Part shown: in pieces, positions 40,815 through 50,263 of the stretch
How positions within the stretch are numbered: position 1 is the stretch's first letter
How the letters are laid out: each line of letters begins with the position of its first letter
From: Fibrobacter succinogenes
Lineage (GTDB): Bacteria > Fibrobacterota > Fibrobacteria > Fibrobacterales > Fibrobacteraceae
Reading direction: 5' to 3'
Length of the DNA stretch: 51,316 nucleotides
NCBI GenBank assembly: GCA_902799745.1
Contig: CADCBQ010000020.1
Location: forward strand, 1-51,316
Notes under the pieces: generated by a model
Told to the model about the DNA's origin: nothing
The model's database searches: none
The model's input: the letters and a program-made list of their open reading frames with translations, nothing else
Program-made: the position numbers and the translations under genes

Positions 40815-43004
40815 GTGCGAAGTGTCGTCGGCAAAATAGTAGCGATTTTAGCCCTGTGCGTAACAGGGGCTTTCTCGGCAGAGAACTTGAAAACGGTTCT
40901 CTACCTGGGCGGCGGTGAACGCTCGCCGTGGTTCCAGCTGGGAGCTCTCTACGCGATAGAGGAGTATGGCGTTCCGGTCGATTCCGTGGTGGCGACTTCT
41001 TGGGGAGCCTGGGTTGCTTCTTTGTGGACTCGCGGAGTTCCGCTCGATGATATCCAGAAAATGATGCTGGACTCGGCGATTGCGCCTTTCGTTGGGCATG
41101 ATCTTTCTGCTCCCGAAAGCAAGGCCGGTTACCGACAGACTGATTCGTATGAATTCCCGATTTCGATTTCGGGAATTCCCTCAATCCGTAAGCGTTTTGC
41201 CGTGACGGTAGATTCTTCGTTCTCGTTCCATAGCGAATCAAAGTCTTTGTCGCCTGATTCGATGCAGGTGGTGAGAGCGCTTGCGAGGCTTCGTTTCCAA
41301 GAAAGTCTTTACCGCCAGCGTTCTCTCGCAAAGATTCCGTTTGCGGTACAGTCCTGCGAATCGGGCAAGCCGGTTGTAATCGGAGGTTCTACGCCCGAAG
41401 TCGTTGCTTCGCTCCCGCTGTGGAAAACGAAGAACGCGTCTGAAAATCCGTCCGGTGAACTTTGCCCGTATTACGCGTTGCCGATCGAAGACAATGCGCA
41501 GGAACTTTCGATTATAGTCGCTTCCGATCCGCTGCGAGCCCCTGTCGAAGGAGATGAACGCACCCGTTTGATCAAACAGCATGCCGCTGAAATTTTAGCA
41601 AGTCAGCCGGGGATTGTGGTGCGCGCGCATACGATTCTCGATACCTCGCGTTCGGCGTGGATCCAGGCCGGTTTTTCGGCACTAGAAAAACAGCTTGCGC
41701 AATTTAAAGTGCTGAACGGTCGCCGCATGGATTATTCCGTAGACCGCAGCGCTGCAAAACCGTGGTTCCGCTTTGAACCCTCTTACGATAGCATTTCGCC
41801 GGAGGCCCAGAATGCGGTAAAATCTTATTGGGACAAGTCCGATACGGGAATGGTCGCTCCTGAAAATTTTGCGCTGGACCTGTTGCAAAATCCGGCATAC
41901 GATTCTCTGAATCTGGATATGCAACCCAGCGGAAATGTTTCTGTTGAAGCTTCGGTAAAACCGATTGTAGACTTTGCCGTGGGCGGTTTCGGTTCGAATG
42001 CGATTGGCCCGAATGCCTATGCCGAAGCGTCGGTGCATTATATAGACCATGTTGAAATTGAACTCGTCATGGCCGGGTTCTGGGGCGAACATTCCTATGG
42101 ATTCCGCCCGCGCTTGAATATATCGAAACTGTGGAACCGTCATTGGGATTTGCAGTTCGGTTACGATTACCTGAAGCTTGTCCCGCTGAAAGGCTTTAAC
42201 GGCAATGTGCATCGTTCTCTCCGGATTTTGTCTGAAGAACGCAGCGACCTGACGATGAACTTGCTATATACGGTGGATAATCACCAGCGTGTATCGGCGG
42301 AATTTATTTTCGGTTCTCGCTACTACGACCTGGATACGGCCTACTATGGCGGCCGCGAAATGAAGGCGTATCCGGTTTCGCCGATGCTGCATTACCGCTA
42401 CTTGAATGGCACCGATGACAACTGGTTCGCAAATAATGGCTATGCCCTGAATGTTTGGGGAGGCTTTGAATCGATTGGCTTTGACGATGGCATTATCGAT
42501 GTGGTTCCCATTTACTGGAAACTTTTGGCCGATGCCCGTTACACAATTTCGCCGGTACGCTTTGTGACCTTGAATGCGGCTGCGGCGGGTGCGATAGAGC
42601 GTTACCATGACGAAGGCCATGGCTATGTTTCTCCGAAGTCATTTGACAAGGCTCCGCTCGATGTGGCTTACCGCCAGCATGCGGCGGCGACTCCCTGGTC
42701 TACCGAATGGTATAATCCGGAACTTTCTTCGCATGAATACGCCATGTTCCGCTTGAACGCTGGACTGCATGGAAACTATCTTGGCGCCTGGATTTTCGGA
42801 GCGTACTATCACGATTTTGAAGATAGTCCGTTTGCGGAACTCGATGTCGACAAGTTCGTGCTTGAGCCTGCTCTTCGTTTCGCTTACAAGTCGGTTACTG
42901 TATATGCAGGGCTGAGCCGTGTCGTTGATTACGGCACGTTCAGTGACCTGACTCACCTGAGCGGATACAACTACTTTATCCGCGTTGGAAATTACGAATT
43001 TTAA
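40815..43004 (+). CDS. Patatin-like protein with C-terminal beta-barrel
   Basis: 729 residues, GTG start, signal peptide cleaved near FSA-EN. Residues ~25-250 follow the patatin-like (PNPLA) fold of bacterial surface antigens: Gly-rich LGGGERSPW (31-39) for the oxyanion hole and the nucleophile elbow ATSWGAW (S62), where the first Gly of G-x-S-x-G is Ala. A catalytic Asp-Gly/Ala is not obvious, so phospholipase activity is uncertain. Residues ~380-729 are amphipathic strands (HYIDHVEIELVMAGFWG, LQFGYDYLKLV) ending in NYEF, as in outer-membrane barrels. Last gene of the run starting at 36189. Confidence 0.82.
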   Translation: MRSVVGKIVAILALCVTGAFSAENLKTVLYLGGGERSPWFQLGALYAIEEYGVPVDSVVATSWGAWVASLWTRGVPLDDIQKMMLDSAIAPFVGHDLSAPESKAGYRQTDSYEFPISISGIPSIRKRFAVTVDSSFSFHSESKSLSPDSMQVVRALARLRFQESLYRQRSLAKIPFAVQSCESGKPVVIGGSTPEVVASLPLWKTKNASENPSGELCPYYALPIEDNAQELSIIVASDPLRAPVEGDERTRLIKQHAAEILASQPGIVVRAHTILDTSRSAWIQAGFSALEKQLAQFKVLNGRRMDYSVDRSAAKPWFRFEPSYDSISPEAQNAVKSYWDKSDTGMVAPENFALDLLQNPAYDSLNLDMQPSGNVSVEASVKPIVDFAVGGFGSNAIGPNAYAEASVHYIDHVEIELVMAGFWGEHSYGFRPRLNISKLWNRHWDLQFGYDYLKLVPLKGFNGNVHRSLRILSEERSDLTMNLLYTVDNHQRVSAEFIFGSRYYDLDTAYYGGREMKAYPVSPMLHYRYLNGTDDNWFANNGYALNVWGGFESIGFDDGIIDVVPIYWKLLADARYTISPVRFVTLNAAAAGAIERYHDEGHGYVSPKSFDKAPLDVAYRQHAAATPWSTEWYNPELSSHEYAMFRLNAGLHGNYLGAWIFGAYYHDFEDSPFAELDVDKFVLEPALRFAYKSVTVYAGLSRVVDYGTFSDLTHLSGYNYFIRVGNYEF

Positions 43005-44012
43005 TTAGAGCGCAAGCGGCATCCAGGGCTTGACTTCGTTGACCGAAGTCAGCTTGCCTTGCAGTTTGCGACGAATGGCTGCAGCTGCAATCATGGCGCC
43101 GTTATCGGTGCTCAGGCTGCGTTCCGGAATGCAGAACATGATTCCGTGTTTGTCGCAGTAATCCTGCAAGCGTGTGCGGAGCCAAGCGTTGGCGCTCACG
43201 CCGCCGCCGACCACGAGCGTCTTCATCTTGGTCTTTTTGAGGGCGGTGATCGTCTTGGTCACAAGGCTATCGACAATGGCATCTTCCAGGGAAGCGCAAA
43301 TGTCGCCAATGTTCTTCTGGATGAATTCCGGGTCGTGCGTTTCGGTATAGCGGAGCACGGCCGTCTTTAAACCGCTAAAAGAAAATTCGCAGTTGTCGTG
43401 CACATGGAGTGCACGCGGAAAGTCTACAAACTTGCGATTGCCATCTTTGCCGAGACGGCTGATGGTTGCACCTGCGGGGTACTTGAGACCGAGCAGTTTG
43501 CCACACTTGTCGAATGCTTCGCCGGCAGCGTCGTCGCGGGTGCGGCCGATGCTGGTGTATTTGAATCCGGGTTCTTCGAGCACGAGTTCCGTATGGCCGC
43601 CCGAAACGGTAAGCGTCAAAAACGGCGGTTCGATTTCAGGGTGCGTGAGCCATGCGGCGGCCAGGTGGCCTTCCAGGTGGTTCATGCCGTAAGCGGGAAT
43701 CTGCAAGTCGCGGGCGAGACCCTTTGCAAAGCTTGCACCAACCAGAAGCGGTCCCATGAGCCCTGGGCCTGTGGTGTAGGCGATGGCGTCGATATCCTTG
43801 AGTTCAATGCCTGCTTCCTTGACGGCTGCTTCTGCAATCGGAGAAATCTTTTGCAGGTGGGCTCGTGCCGCAATTTCAGGAACCACGCCTCCATAGAGGG
43901 CGTGTTCGTCAATTTGACTGTAGAGCGGATTCGAAAGGACTTTTACGGGATCGTCTTGCAGTACGGCGCAGGCGGTTTCATCGCAGCTGGATTCAATTCC
44001 AAGCCAAATCAT
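43005..44012 (-). CDS. tsaD: tRNA N6-adenosine threonylcarbamoyltransferase
   Basis: 335-residue TsaD (Kae1/YgjD) that places the t6A modification at position 37 of ANN-reading tRNAs together with TsaB/TsaE and TsaC. Metal ligands H112 and H116 in NHLEGHLAA, nucleotide-site SGGHTELV, and the late STDNGAMIA with the Asp ligand are all present; length is normal. It overlaps the upstream YbbR gene by four bases (ATGA) and abuts the convergent patatin gene with no gap. Assignment is very secure. Confidence 0.97.
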   Translation of the reverse strand: MIWLGIESSCDETACAVLQDDPVKVLSNPLYSQIDEHALYGGVVPEIAARAHLQKISPIAEAAVKEAGIELKDIDAIAYTTGPGLMGPLLVGASFAKGLARDLQIPAYGMNHLEGHLAAAWLTHPEIEPPFLTLTVSGGHTELVLEEPGFKYTSIGRTRDDAAGEAFDKCGKLLGLKYPAGATISRLGKDGNRKFVDFPRALHVHDNCEFSFSGLKTAVLRYTETHDPEFIQKNIGDICASLEDAIVDSLVTKTITALKKTKMKTLVVGGGVSANAWLRTRLQDYCDKHGIMFCIPERSLSTDNGAMIAAAAIRRKLQGKLTSVNEVKPWMPLAL

Positions 44013-45016
44013 GGAGCAACCTCTTCAAGCGAGTCTGCGGGAGCGGCAGGCTTAATTTCTTTTTTGCGAAGCGTAACCTTTTCGGGTTTCAACTGGATTG
44101 CCTTGATAGACATTTCGCGGTTAATATGGGCGGGAAGCGAAAGCTTGACCGTCGGCGAAAGGCTGTCGGCATCTTCGATAGCGAAACGGTTGTATTCCAT
44201 CGCAAGTTCAATGTTATGCGCGGTAATTGAATCAAGAACGGTTTCGCCGCCGGTGATTTCAACCGAAAGCATCTTGGGTTCCAGAGAATAAATGCTGCGG
44301 TCATAGATACCGATTAAGCTGACAGGAATGCTGTCGTAGGTGCGGCTCGCCATCTTTTGAATGTTTACCGAAATCTTGACCGAAGAGTCGCTCGGCGAAA
44401 CAAATGCCGGGAGCGTTGCAAAGTCGAGAGGAATCGTGAATTCCTGGCTTGCGTGCAATGTGTCGAAAAACGCAGAATCCGTCGGAATGTCGATAATGCG
44501 GGTGAGGGCGTTACGAGCACCGGACACGAGTAATTCTTCGGGAGTAATCGTGGGCTCGTCTGCAATCAGGTAACCCTGTGCCGCGGTAAAGGTGGCGACC
44601 GATTTGATCGGAACATTTCGCGTAATGCGGGTGTCGATATCGAGGTCGACAAATAAAAGCTGATTTTCGGGTTCTACAAAGCGGATGTCGGGGAATCCTG
44701 CTGCCACAAAGTTTTTGCTGTCCAGGTGAATGCGCTTTGCGCCCAGTTCAGCTTGTTGCAGGTCAACGACCATGGCAATGGAATTTTGATTAGGGTCGCT
44801 TACTAGGTTGTTCAAACGGATCAGATCCCACGACTTGCCTTCGACCGTAATGTGCAAACTATGCGGCGGTTTCGAGGCAATCGCCATGGTTTCGGGGAGC
44901 TTCACGAAGTTCAGGGGAACATTCACCGAAAGCTGGAAATCCTTTTGTGAGATCACCAGGAACCAGAGGGCAATGCCAAATATCAGTGCGGTTATTTTTA
45001 GAACGATGTTTCCCAT
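44009..45016 (-). CDS. YbbR-domain membrane protein
   Basis: 335 residues: one N-terminal membrane helix (VLKITALIFGIALWFLVIS, ~5-23), then repeated beta-rich YbbR domains (PLNFVKLPETMAI; NVPIKSVATFTAAQGYLIADEPTITPEELLVSG; IPVSLIGIYDRSIYSLEPKM) outside the membrane, and an Ala/Pro/Asp tail. The phrase ending in TPEELLVSG is a hallmark. In other bacteria YbbR (CdaR) binds the diadenylate cyclase CdaA; no cyclase gene is adjacent here. Upstream of and coupled to tsaD. Confidence 0.88.
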   Translation of the reverse strand: MGNIVLKITALIFGIALWFLVISQKDFQLSVNVPLNFVKLPETMAIASKPPHSLHITVEGKSWDLIRLNNLVSDPNQNSIAMVVDLQQAELGAKRIHLDSKNFVAAGFPDIRFVEPENQLLFVDLDIDTRITRNVPIKSVATFTAAQGYLIADEPTITPEELLVSGARNALTRIIDIPTDSAFFDTLHASQEFTIPLDFATLPAFVSPSDSSVKISVNIQKMASRTYDSIPVSLIGIYDRSIYSLEPKMLSVEITGGETVLDSITAHNIELAMEYNRFAIEDADSLSPTVKLSLPAHINREMSIKAIQLKPEKVTLRKKEIKPAAPADSLEEVAP

Positions 45017-45047
45017 AGAACTCTCGAATGACTGTCTAAAATTTAGT

Positions 45048-45053
45048 TATAAT
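45048..45053 (+). promoter_or_regulatory. Probable -10 of ftsX, near-leaderless
   Basis: A perfect TATAAT ends 7 bases before the GTG start of ftsX; no good -35 at 17 bases and no ribosome site. If used, transcription starts at or beside the start codon, so the mRNA would be leaderless or nearly so. Confidence 0.4.
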
Positions 45054-45060
45054 TCACTCC

Positions 45061-45948
45061 GTGCTCGGACAACTTGGCTATTTAATATCGGAATCTTTTC
45101 GCGGAATGCGGCAGCACCGTACGGTAATTTTACCGTCGTTTGCCACCATATTCCTGTGTTCGCTGCTCTTGGCGGCTTCGTTTACCGCTTTCGGGGCGGT
45201 TATGCGCGTTCTTTCGATGGAAAGGAACCTGTACGCTGTCGAAGCGTTCTTGCCCGAATCAGTCGACGAAGATTCCCTGCAGGTCATCCAGAGCCGCCTG
45301 GAACATACCAAGTTTATCGATTCTGTCGCGTTTGTGAGCGCCGATTCGGCCTTGGCCGATTTCCGTAGGCATTTTTCGGGCGAAATGCTCGACCTGGTAG
45401 AGGGTAACCCGATACCTCCGTTTTTCAGGGTGACGCTCGACGAAAGCCATAAAAATCCGGCGACACTTGTCGAAGTCAGGAACAATCTGGTTCGCACCGA
45501 ATTTTTCGAAGAAGTCCAGGCGCCTGTCGAATGGGTCGAAAAGATTGCCGCCTGGAAGTTCCGCATGATTTTCTGGCCGATATGCATAAGCGTCTTGCTC
45601 CTGTTTACGCTGTCGCTCATTATATGCAACTCCGTAAGACTTTCGCTTCTGTCCCGCAGGCTCCTGGTCGAAAACATGAAGTATGCGGGCGGTAGCCACT
45701 TCTTTATCGAATTCCCGTTTGTGCTGCAGGGAGCGTTCCAGGGCTTGGTCGGTAGCGGCCTTGCCGTCATCTTGCTTGCCGTTGTTTTGAACTCGGTGGC
45801 AGATGCGTTCCCGATTGTGGCGGCAAATTTGACGGGCCTTGGAACAGGCCTGTTCTTGGTGGTTGTCTTGGTCACGGCTCTTTCGGGCTACTTTAGTTTC
45901 CGCACGGTGCGCGAATTCCTTTCGATTAAGCGCAATGAACAGGAATGA
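45061..45948 (+). CDS. ftsX: Cell-division protein FtsX
   Basis: 295 residues, four membrane helices in FtsX arrangement: a cytoplasmic N-terminus, helix 1 (~20-45), a periplasmic domain of ~120 residues with SVDEDSLQVIQSRLEHTKFI and the conserved PPFFRVTL-like segment, then helices 2-4 (WPICISVLLLFTLSLIICN, LVGSGLAVILLAVVLN, GLFLVVVLVTALSGYF). FtsX relays ATP-driven motion to EnvC-type hydrolase activators; the next gene is just such a protein and overlaps by four bases. The partner ATPase ftsE is not in this window. GTG start has no ribosome site. Confidence 0.92.
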   Translation: MLGQLGYLISESFRGMRQHRTVILPSFATIFLCSLLLAASFTAFGAVMRVLSMERNLYAVEAFLPESVDEDSLQVIQSRLEHTKFIDSVAFVSADSALADFRRHFSGEMLDLVEGNPIPPFFRVTLDESHKNPATLVEVRNNLVRTEFFEEVQAPVEWVEKIAAWKFRMIFWPICISVLLLFTLSLIICNSVRLSLLSRRLLVENMKYAGGSHFFIEFPFVLQGAFQGLVGSGLAVILLAVVLNSVADAFPIVAANLTGLGTGLFLVVVLVTALSGYFSFRTVREFLSIKRNEQE

Positions 45949-47336
45949 TGATGCGGCTTGTCGTCTTGCTGTTTTGCTTGCTGCTTGGGCTTGGGGCTGA
46001 AAACGCCTATGCAAAGCCTGCCGCAAAAAACGCGAAGAGTGCTCCTGCAAAGTCGACCTCTAAAAATACTCCGGCAAAGAAAACGACAAAGTCTTCGGTA
46101 AAGGCGTCGTCTAAGAACGCTTCCAAGCCTTCGGCGACCAAGAAGACCGACGCCCAGATCAACGAACAGAAAAACGCCCTCAAGAAACTGGAATCGGACC
46201 TCGCGAAAAAACGCCAGGAACTCGCTCTTCTTGAAACCGAAGAAAAAGGTGTGCTCAATACGATCTCGATTCTCGACCAGAACCTGAACCAGACGCGTAC
46301 CTACCTTTCGGAGCTTTCCAAGAGCGAGGTCATGCTGGAACGGGCGCTTGTGCAACTTACGGCAGACATCGATTCCTTGGACCGCAAAATCGAGACCCGC
46401 CGCGAGGCCATGAAAAAGCGAATCCGCACGCTCTACATTAGCGGCCGAAACAGCGAAGCCCGCGTGCTTTACAGCTTGCTCACGCAAGAAGGTAACCCCG
46501 ATCGTCAGGTATACTGGGTGCATCACATTCTGAATCAGGACCAGCAAGAAGTCGAAGTGTTGCAACAGCTGGTGCAAGAACGCGACGAGAAGATACAGGC
46601 GGAAAGTGCGCATCTTTCGGACCTCAAGCAGTTGCGTACCAAGAAGGCTGCCGAAGAAAAGGGCCTGGTTTCGCAGATGAGCGGACAAGAAAAAATGCTG
46701 CAGACCTTGAAACATGACCAGAACATGCAGCGTCGCGCCCTCAAGGAATTCGAACAGAACCAGAAGACCATGCTTGCGCTCATCAAGAAACTCGAGGAAA
46801 AGCGCAAGAAGGAAATCGAACAGGCGAAGAAAGACGAAGCCGCCCGCAAGGCGAAGGAAAAGGCGGACAAGGGCAAAAAGAAAGACTCGAAGGCCCCTGC
46901 CAAGACGGTGGAAAAACCGAAGGTCACGGTGGCCGAATCGGTAAAGGGTCCCAAGTGTACGCCGCTTAAGGGTAATGTTATCAGCCAATACGGCCTGCAG
47001 GAACACCCGGTTCTTCACATTATGACTCGTAACTTGGGCGTCGAAATCCGCGGTAAACGCGGCGAGGCAGTCCGTGCCGCAGCGGCTGGTTCTGTCGTCA
47101 TGGTAGGCGAAATCGATGGCCGCGGTCCCTCGGTGATTATCGAACATGCGGGCGGAACTTACTCCGTTTATGGTCACCTCAAGTCTATTCGCGTACAAGA
47201 GGGCAAAGAGGTGCGAAATTGCGAAGAAATTGGTGAAGTGGGCGATGTTGCGTCCTTAAATGGAATTAAATTGTACTTCCAAGTGAGCGAGGGTACACAA
47301 ACCGTGGACCCCTTGCAGTGGTTAAAACAGAAATGA
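45945..47336 (+). CDS. EnvC-like murein hydrolase activator
   Basis: 463 residues. Signal peptide ends near NAYA; a Lys/Ala/Ser-rich stretch to ~65; a long coiled coil (~65-300) as in EnvC; a Lys/Ala/Glu-rich hinge; and a C-terminal LytM/M23 domain. The zinc ligands are lost: the HxGxD motif is NLGVE and the final HLHF is KLYF, while GHL remains. This is the EnvC pattern, a non-enzymatic activator of amidases. Position straight after ftsX and coupled to it (ATGATG overlap) supports periplasmic coupling to FtsEX at the septum. Confidence 0.9.
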   Translation: MMMRLVVLLFCLLLGLGAENAYAKPAAKNAKSAPAKSTSKNTPAKKTTKSSVKASSKNASKPSATKKTDAQINEQKNALKKLESDLAKKRQELALLETEEKGVLNTISILDQNLNQTRTYLSELSKSEVMLERALVQLTADIDSLDRKIETRREAMKKRIRTLYISGRNSEARVLYSLLTQEGNPDRQVYWVHHILNQDQQEVEVLQQLVQERDEKIQAESAHLSDLKQLRTKKAAEEKGLVSQMSGQEKMLQTLKHDQNMQRRALKEFEQNQKTMLALIKKLEEKRKKEIEQAKKDEAARKAKEKADKGKKKDSKAPAKTVEKPKVTVAESVKGPKCTPLKGNVISQYGLQEHPVLHIMTRNLGVEIRGKRGEAVRAAAAGSVVMVGEIDGRGPSVIIEHAGGTYSVYGHLKSIRVQEGKEVRNCEEIGEVGDVASLNGIKLYFQVSEGTQTVDPLQWLKQK

Positions 47337-48457
47337 TCGAATATACGCTAAATGGTCCTGCCTCTCAAGAACGTGCCCGCATCCGCTTGATGTCGGCGCT
47401 CCGTGAGAACCGTTTCCCGCAGGCAATCTTGATCGATGGCCCTGCCGGAATCGGCAAGAAAAGGCTCGCGATGGAAATTGCGAAGGCGCTCCAGTGTACC
47501 GATCCGAACATGCGCCCCTGCGGACATTGCTTCGGTTGCCGTATGGCCGACGATAGTGGTGCAACCGATGGCTGGGTTGTTCCCATGGAATCGGCTGAGG
47601 CCCATGCCCGCAGTTCCGACGATGTTTCTGCCGGCAGCAAGGCGAAAACCATCGAGGACTTCAAGAAAGCCTATATCGAAGAAATCCAGAAGAATCCGTA
47701 CCGCGTAGATGTCTTTTCGACTGGCGCCTTCATATCGGTCGACCTCATCCGTATGATGACGTCGAGCTTTGCCATGAAGGGTGATCGTGTGCGTACGGTG
47801 ATTATTGCCGAAGCGGACCGCATGAACGAATCGGCGGCGAACGCGTTCCTCAAGACGCTCGAAGAAGTCCCGGCGAATTCGTACTTTATTTTGACGACTA
47901 ATTCCCGCGAAAAGATGCTCCAGACGATTCGTTCTCGCTGCCTGGCGCTTCACTTGTTGCCGCTCTCCGACGACGAAGTTCGGTCGGAAGTCTTGCGCGT
48001 CGCGGGCGAAGAATTTGATGAAACTACTTTGACCGACGATGTCATCGGACTCGCTGTCGGCTCTCCGGGCAAGGCGCTTTATTACGCTGAACACGCCAAG
48101 GCATGGTGCAAACTTGCCGCTGATTTCGTGGTGCATTCGCTGCGTGGCAATTATACCGACTTGTTCATGGAACTGAAAGAGTCTTCGCTTGAAGATGCTT
48201 ACGATGCAAACCGCTTCTTGGAAGTGCTTTCGTTCTTGCTGGCGGACCTGCTGCGTGAACAGGCGGGGGCTCGCCTGCGTATGCCCGAAACGACGACGGC
48301 TGTCGGCCTTTCGAATTTCCCGCGTGTCGATGCAACGGCCTTGGAACTTGCTTTAGTCACGGTGCAAGAAACGATGTCCAGAATTGAGTCCCGCCGCGTA
48401 TCTGCGACCATGTGCATGCAAAGCCTAGCGCTCAAACTTTTCGAGGGCTATAAGTAA
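47333..48457 (+). CDS. holB: DNA polymerase III delta' subunit
   Basis: 374 residues of the clamp-loader delta' type. Walker A-like GPAGIGKK (36-43) with a changed last Ser/Thr; zinc module C55-x7-C63-x2-C66-x2-C69; FLKTLEEVPANSYFILTTN and the arginine-finger-like IRSRCLALH. An insertion between zinc module and RMMTSSFAMKG (SSDDVSAGSKAKTIEDF and following) makes it longer than E. coli HolB. ATGA overlap with the EnvC-like gene decides the start. Delta' is structural and does not need ATPase activity. Confidence 0.88.
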   Translation: MIEYTLNGPASQERARIRLMSALRENRFPQAILIDGPAGIGKKRLAMEIAKALQCTDPNMRPCGHCFGCRMADDSGATDGWVVPMESAEAHARSSDDVSAGSKAKTIEDFKKAYIEEIQKNPYRVDVFSTGAFISVDLIRMMTSSFAMKGDRVRTVIIAEADRMNESAANAFLKTLEEVPANSYFILTTNSREKMLQTIRSRCLALHLLPLSDDEVRSEVLRVAGEEFDETTLTDDVIGLAVGSPGKALYYAEHAKAWCKLAADFVVHSLRGNYTDLFMELKESSLEDAYDANRFLEVLSFLLADLLREQAGARLRMPETTTAVGLSNFPRVDATALELALVTVQETMSRIESRRVSATMCMQSLALKLFEGYK

Positions 48458-48458
48458 A

Positions 48459-50252
48459 ATGGCTCTAGAATCTACAGACGCAATCCTGAGCGAACACCTT
48501 GCCTCTTCGATGTCGAAGAGCCTGCGCATTCCCCATGTGGTGGCGCGTTTCTTGGTGTCTCGCGGAGTCTGCTCTGTATCCGAAGCGCACCGCATGCTGT
48601 GCGGCAACGCGGGCGACGTGCTGGATCCGTTCCTGATGAAGGGAATGGATGCTGCGGTCGACTGGCTTCTGGAAATCCGCGAAAAGCACGAAAAGGTTTT
48701 TGTCTTTGGCGACTACGATCTAGACGGTATGTCGGCGGTTACGCTCATGACGCGTGCGCTTGCCGAACTGGGTATGGAATCCGACTGGAGACTTCCGAAC
48801 CGCTTTGGCGATGGCTACGGACTTTCGGCTTCTGCAGTTGAAGAAATGCACCAGGCGGGTGCCCGCTACGTGATTACGGTTGATACGGGTATTACCGCAA
48901 ATGCCGAAATTGCATTGGCCAAGAGCTATGGAATGTCGGTGCTGGTCATTGACCATCACCAGCCTTCGGGCGATGGTCTCCCTGAATGCGACGTGCTCTT
49001 GGATCCGCATCAGGATGGCGATGCGTATCCGAATCCGGAACTCTGTGGCGTGGGCGTTTCGTACAAATTTGTCTGCGCTCTGTACTCCAAGCTTTCGATG
49101 CCCGAGCCGACCAAGTTCCTGGATCTTGTGGCACTCGGCACGCTTGCTGACCTTGTTTCGATGACTCCCGAAAACCGCGCCTTTACCAAGGCCGGCCTCA
49201 AGTCCATTGAAAGCAGCAACTGGCCTGGCCTTCAAGAAATGTACAGCAACTTGATGAAGGGCCACGGCAGCGTAGGTGGCATCGATGTCATGTACAAGTT
49301 TGCTCCGCTCCTGAATGCGCCCGGTCGCATGGAGCGCCCGGACCCGGCTCTCAAACTTTTGCTCAGCCCGAATATGGCGACCGCGAATGCGTTGATGGCG
49401 GAACTTCGCGAATGGAATAGCAAGCGTAAGCAGAAAGAAGCAGAAATTACCGAAATGGCACAGGCTCAAATGACGGCCATGTATGGCGAAAATTTGCCAA
49501 CGGTGATTGTGGTTGCCGGTAACGATTGGCATGTAGGCGTCATTGGAATCGTGGCTGCCAAGCTTGCTCAAGAATATCATCGCCCGACGGCCGTTCTTTC
49601 TATCAACGACGGCGTGGCGCATGCGAGTGCGCGTGCCGTGCCCGGCTTCAACTGGCATAGGGCCTTGTTCGAATCCCGTGATCTTTTCGACCGCTGGGGA
49701 GGCCACGCCAATGCGGCGGGTTTCTCTTTGCCTGCCGACAAAATCGACGAACTTCGCAAGCGTCTGGAAGTCTCTGCCGCAAACCAGAACTACACCGGTA
49801 CCGAAGAATGCGAAGGCGAAGCCGCTCCTTGCTCTTACGATATTTGCATTTCGCTCAACGAACTGATTGTCGAAGCGTCGCAGTACATGGCACCGAGTGA
49901 TTACGGTGCAGGCAATGCAAATAAGAACCAACTGATTTCGATTCTCGACTTTATCGATTTGCTCGAGCCGTTCAGCGGAAATTTCCCGTATCCGACTTTC
50001 CGCGCCGACAATGTGAAAATTCACAGGCTCCGCGAACTCAAGGGCGGACACTTGCAAATGGATATTTCGCAGGCAGGAAGCCGCGTGTATCCGGCTATTG
50101 GCTTTGGGCTCCGTAAGTTCAAGAGCCTGCTCAGCAAGCCCGTGTCGGTGATTTTTGAGCCCACCTGGAATTATTTTAATGACCGCAAATCCTTGCAGCT
50201 TTGCGTCAAGGCCATTGAACCTTATACTGAACCGAACACCGTAAACGACTAG
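48459..50252 (+). CDS. recJ: Single-stranded-DNA-specific exonuclease RecJ
   Basis: 597 residues. DHH-family motifs: DYDLDG (85-90), VDTG (141-144), IDHHQPSG (164-171), a later ALGTLADLVS, and the DHHA1 motif GGHANAAGFS near 412-421. The C-terminal OB-fold region recognises DNA (SILDFIDLLEPFSGNFPYP). Degrades single-stranded DNA 5' to 3' in recombination, mismatch and base-excision repair. One base separates it from holB and 11 from the next gene, so this is one operon. Confidence 0.96.
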   Translation: MALESTDAILSEHLASSMSKSLRIPHVVARFLVSRGVCSVSEAHRMLCGNAGDVLDPFLMKGMDAAVDWLLEIREKHEKVFVFGDYDLDGMSAVTLMTRALAELGMESDWRLPNRFGDGYGLSASAVEEMHQAGARYVITVDTGITANAEIALAKSYGMSVLVIDHHQPSGDGLPECDVLLDPHQDGDAYPNPELCGVGVSYKFVCALYSKLSMPEPTKFLDLVALGTLADLVSMTPENRAFTKAGLKSIESSNWPGLQEMYSNLMKGHGSVGGIDVMYKFAPLLNAPGRMERPDPALKLLLSPNMATANALMAELREWNSKRKQKEAEITEMAQAQMTAMYGENLPTVIVVAGNDWHVGVIGIVAAKLAQEYHRPTAVLSINDGVAHASARAVPGFNWHRALFESRDLFDRWGGHANAAGFSLPADKIDELRKRLEVSAANQNYTGTEECEGEAAPCSYDICISLNELIVEASQYMAPSDYGAGNANKNQLISILDFIDLLEPFSGNFPYPTFRADNVKIHRLRELKGGHLQMDISQAGSRVYPAIGFGLRKFKSLLSKPVSVIFEPTWNYFNDRKSLQLCVKAIEPYTEPNTVND

Positions 50253-50263
50253 GACTACAACAA

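Noticed and set aside
45888..47198. 436-residue minus-strand frame opposite the EnvC-like gene
   Set aside because: Phe/Leu/Arg-rich shadow of the Lys/Glu-rich coiled coil.
48720..50057. 445-residue minus-strand frame opposite recJ
   Set aside because: Shadow of a fully conserved RecJ reading frame.
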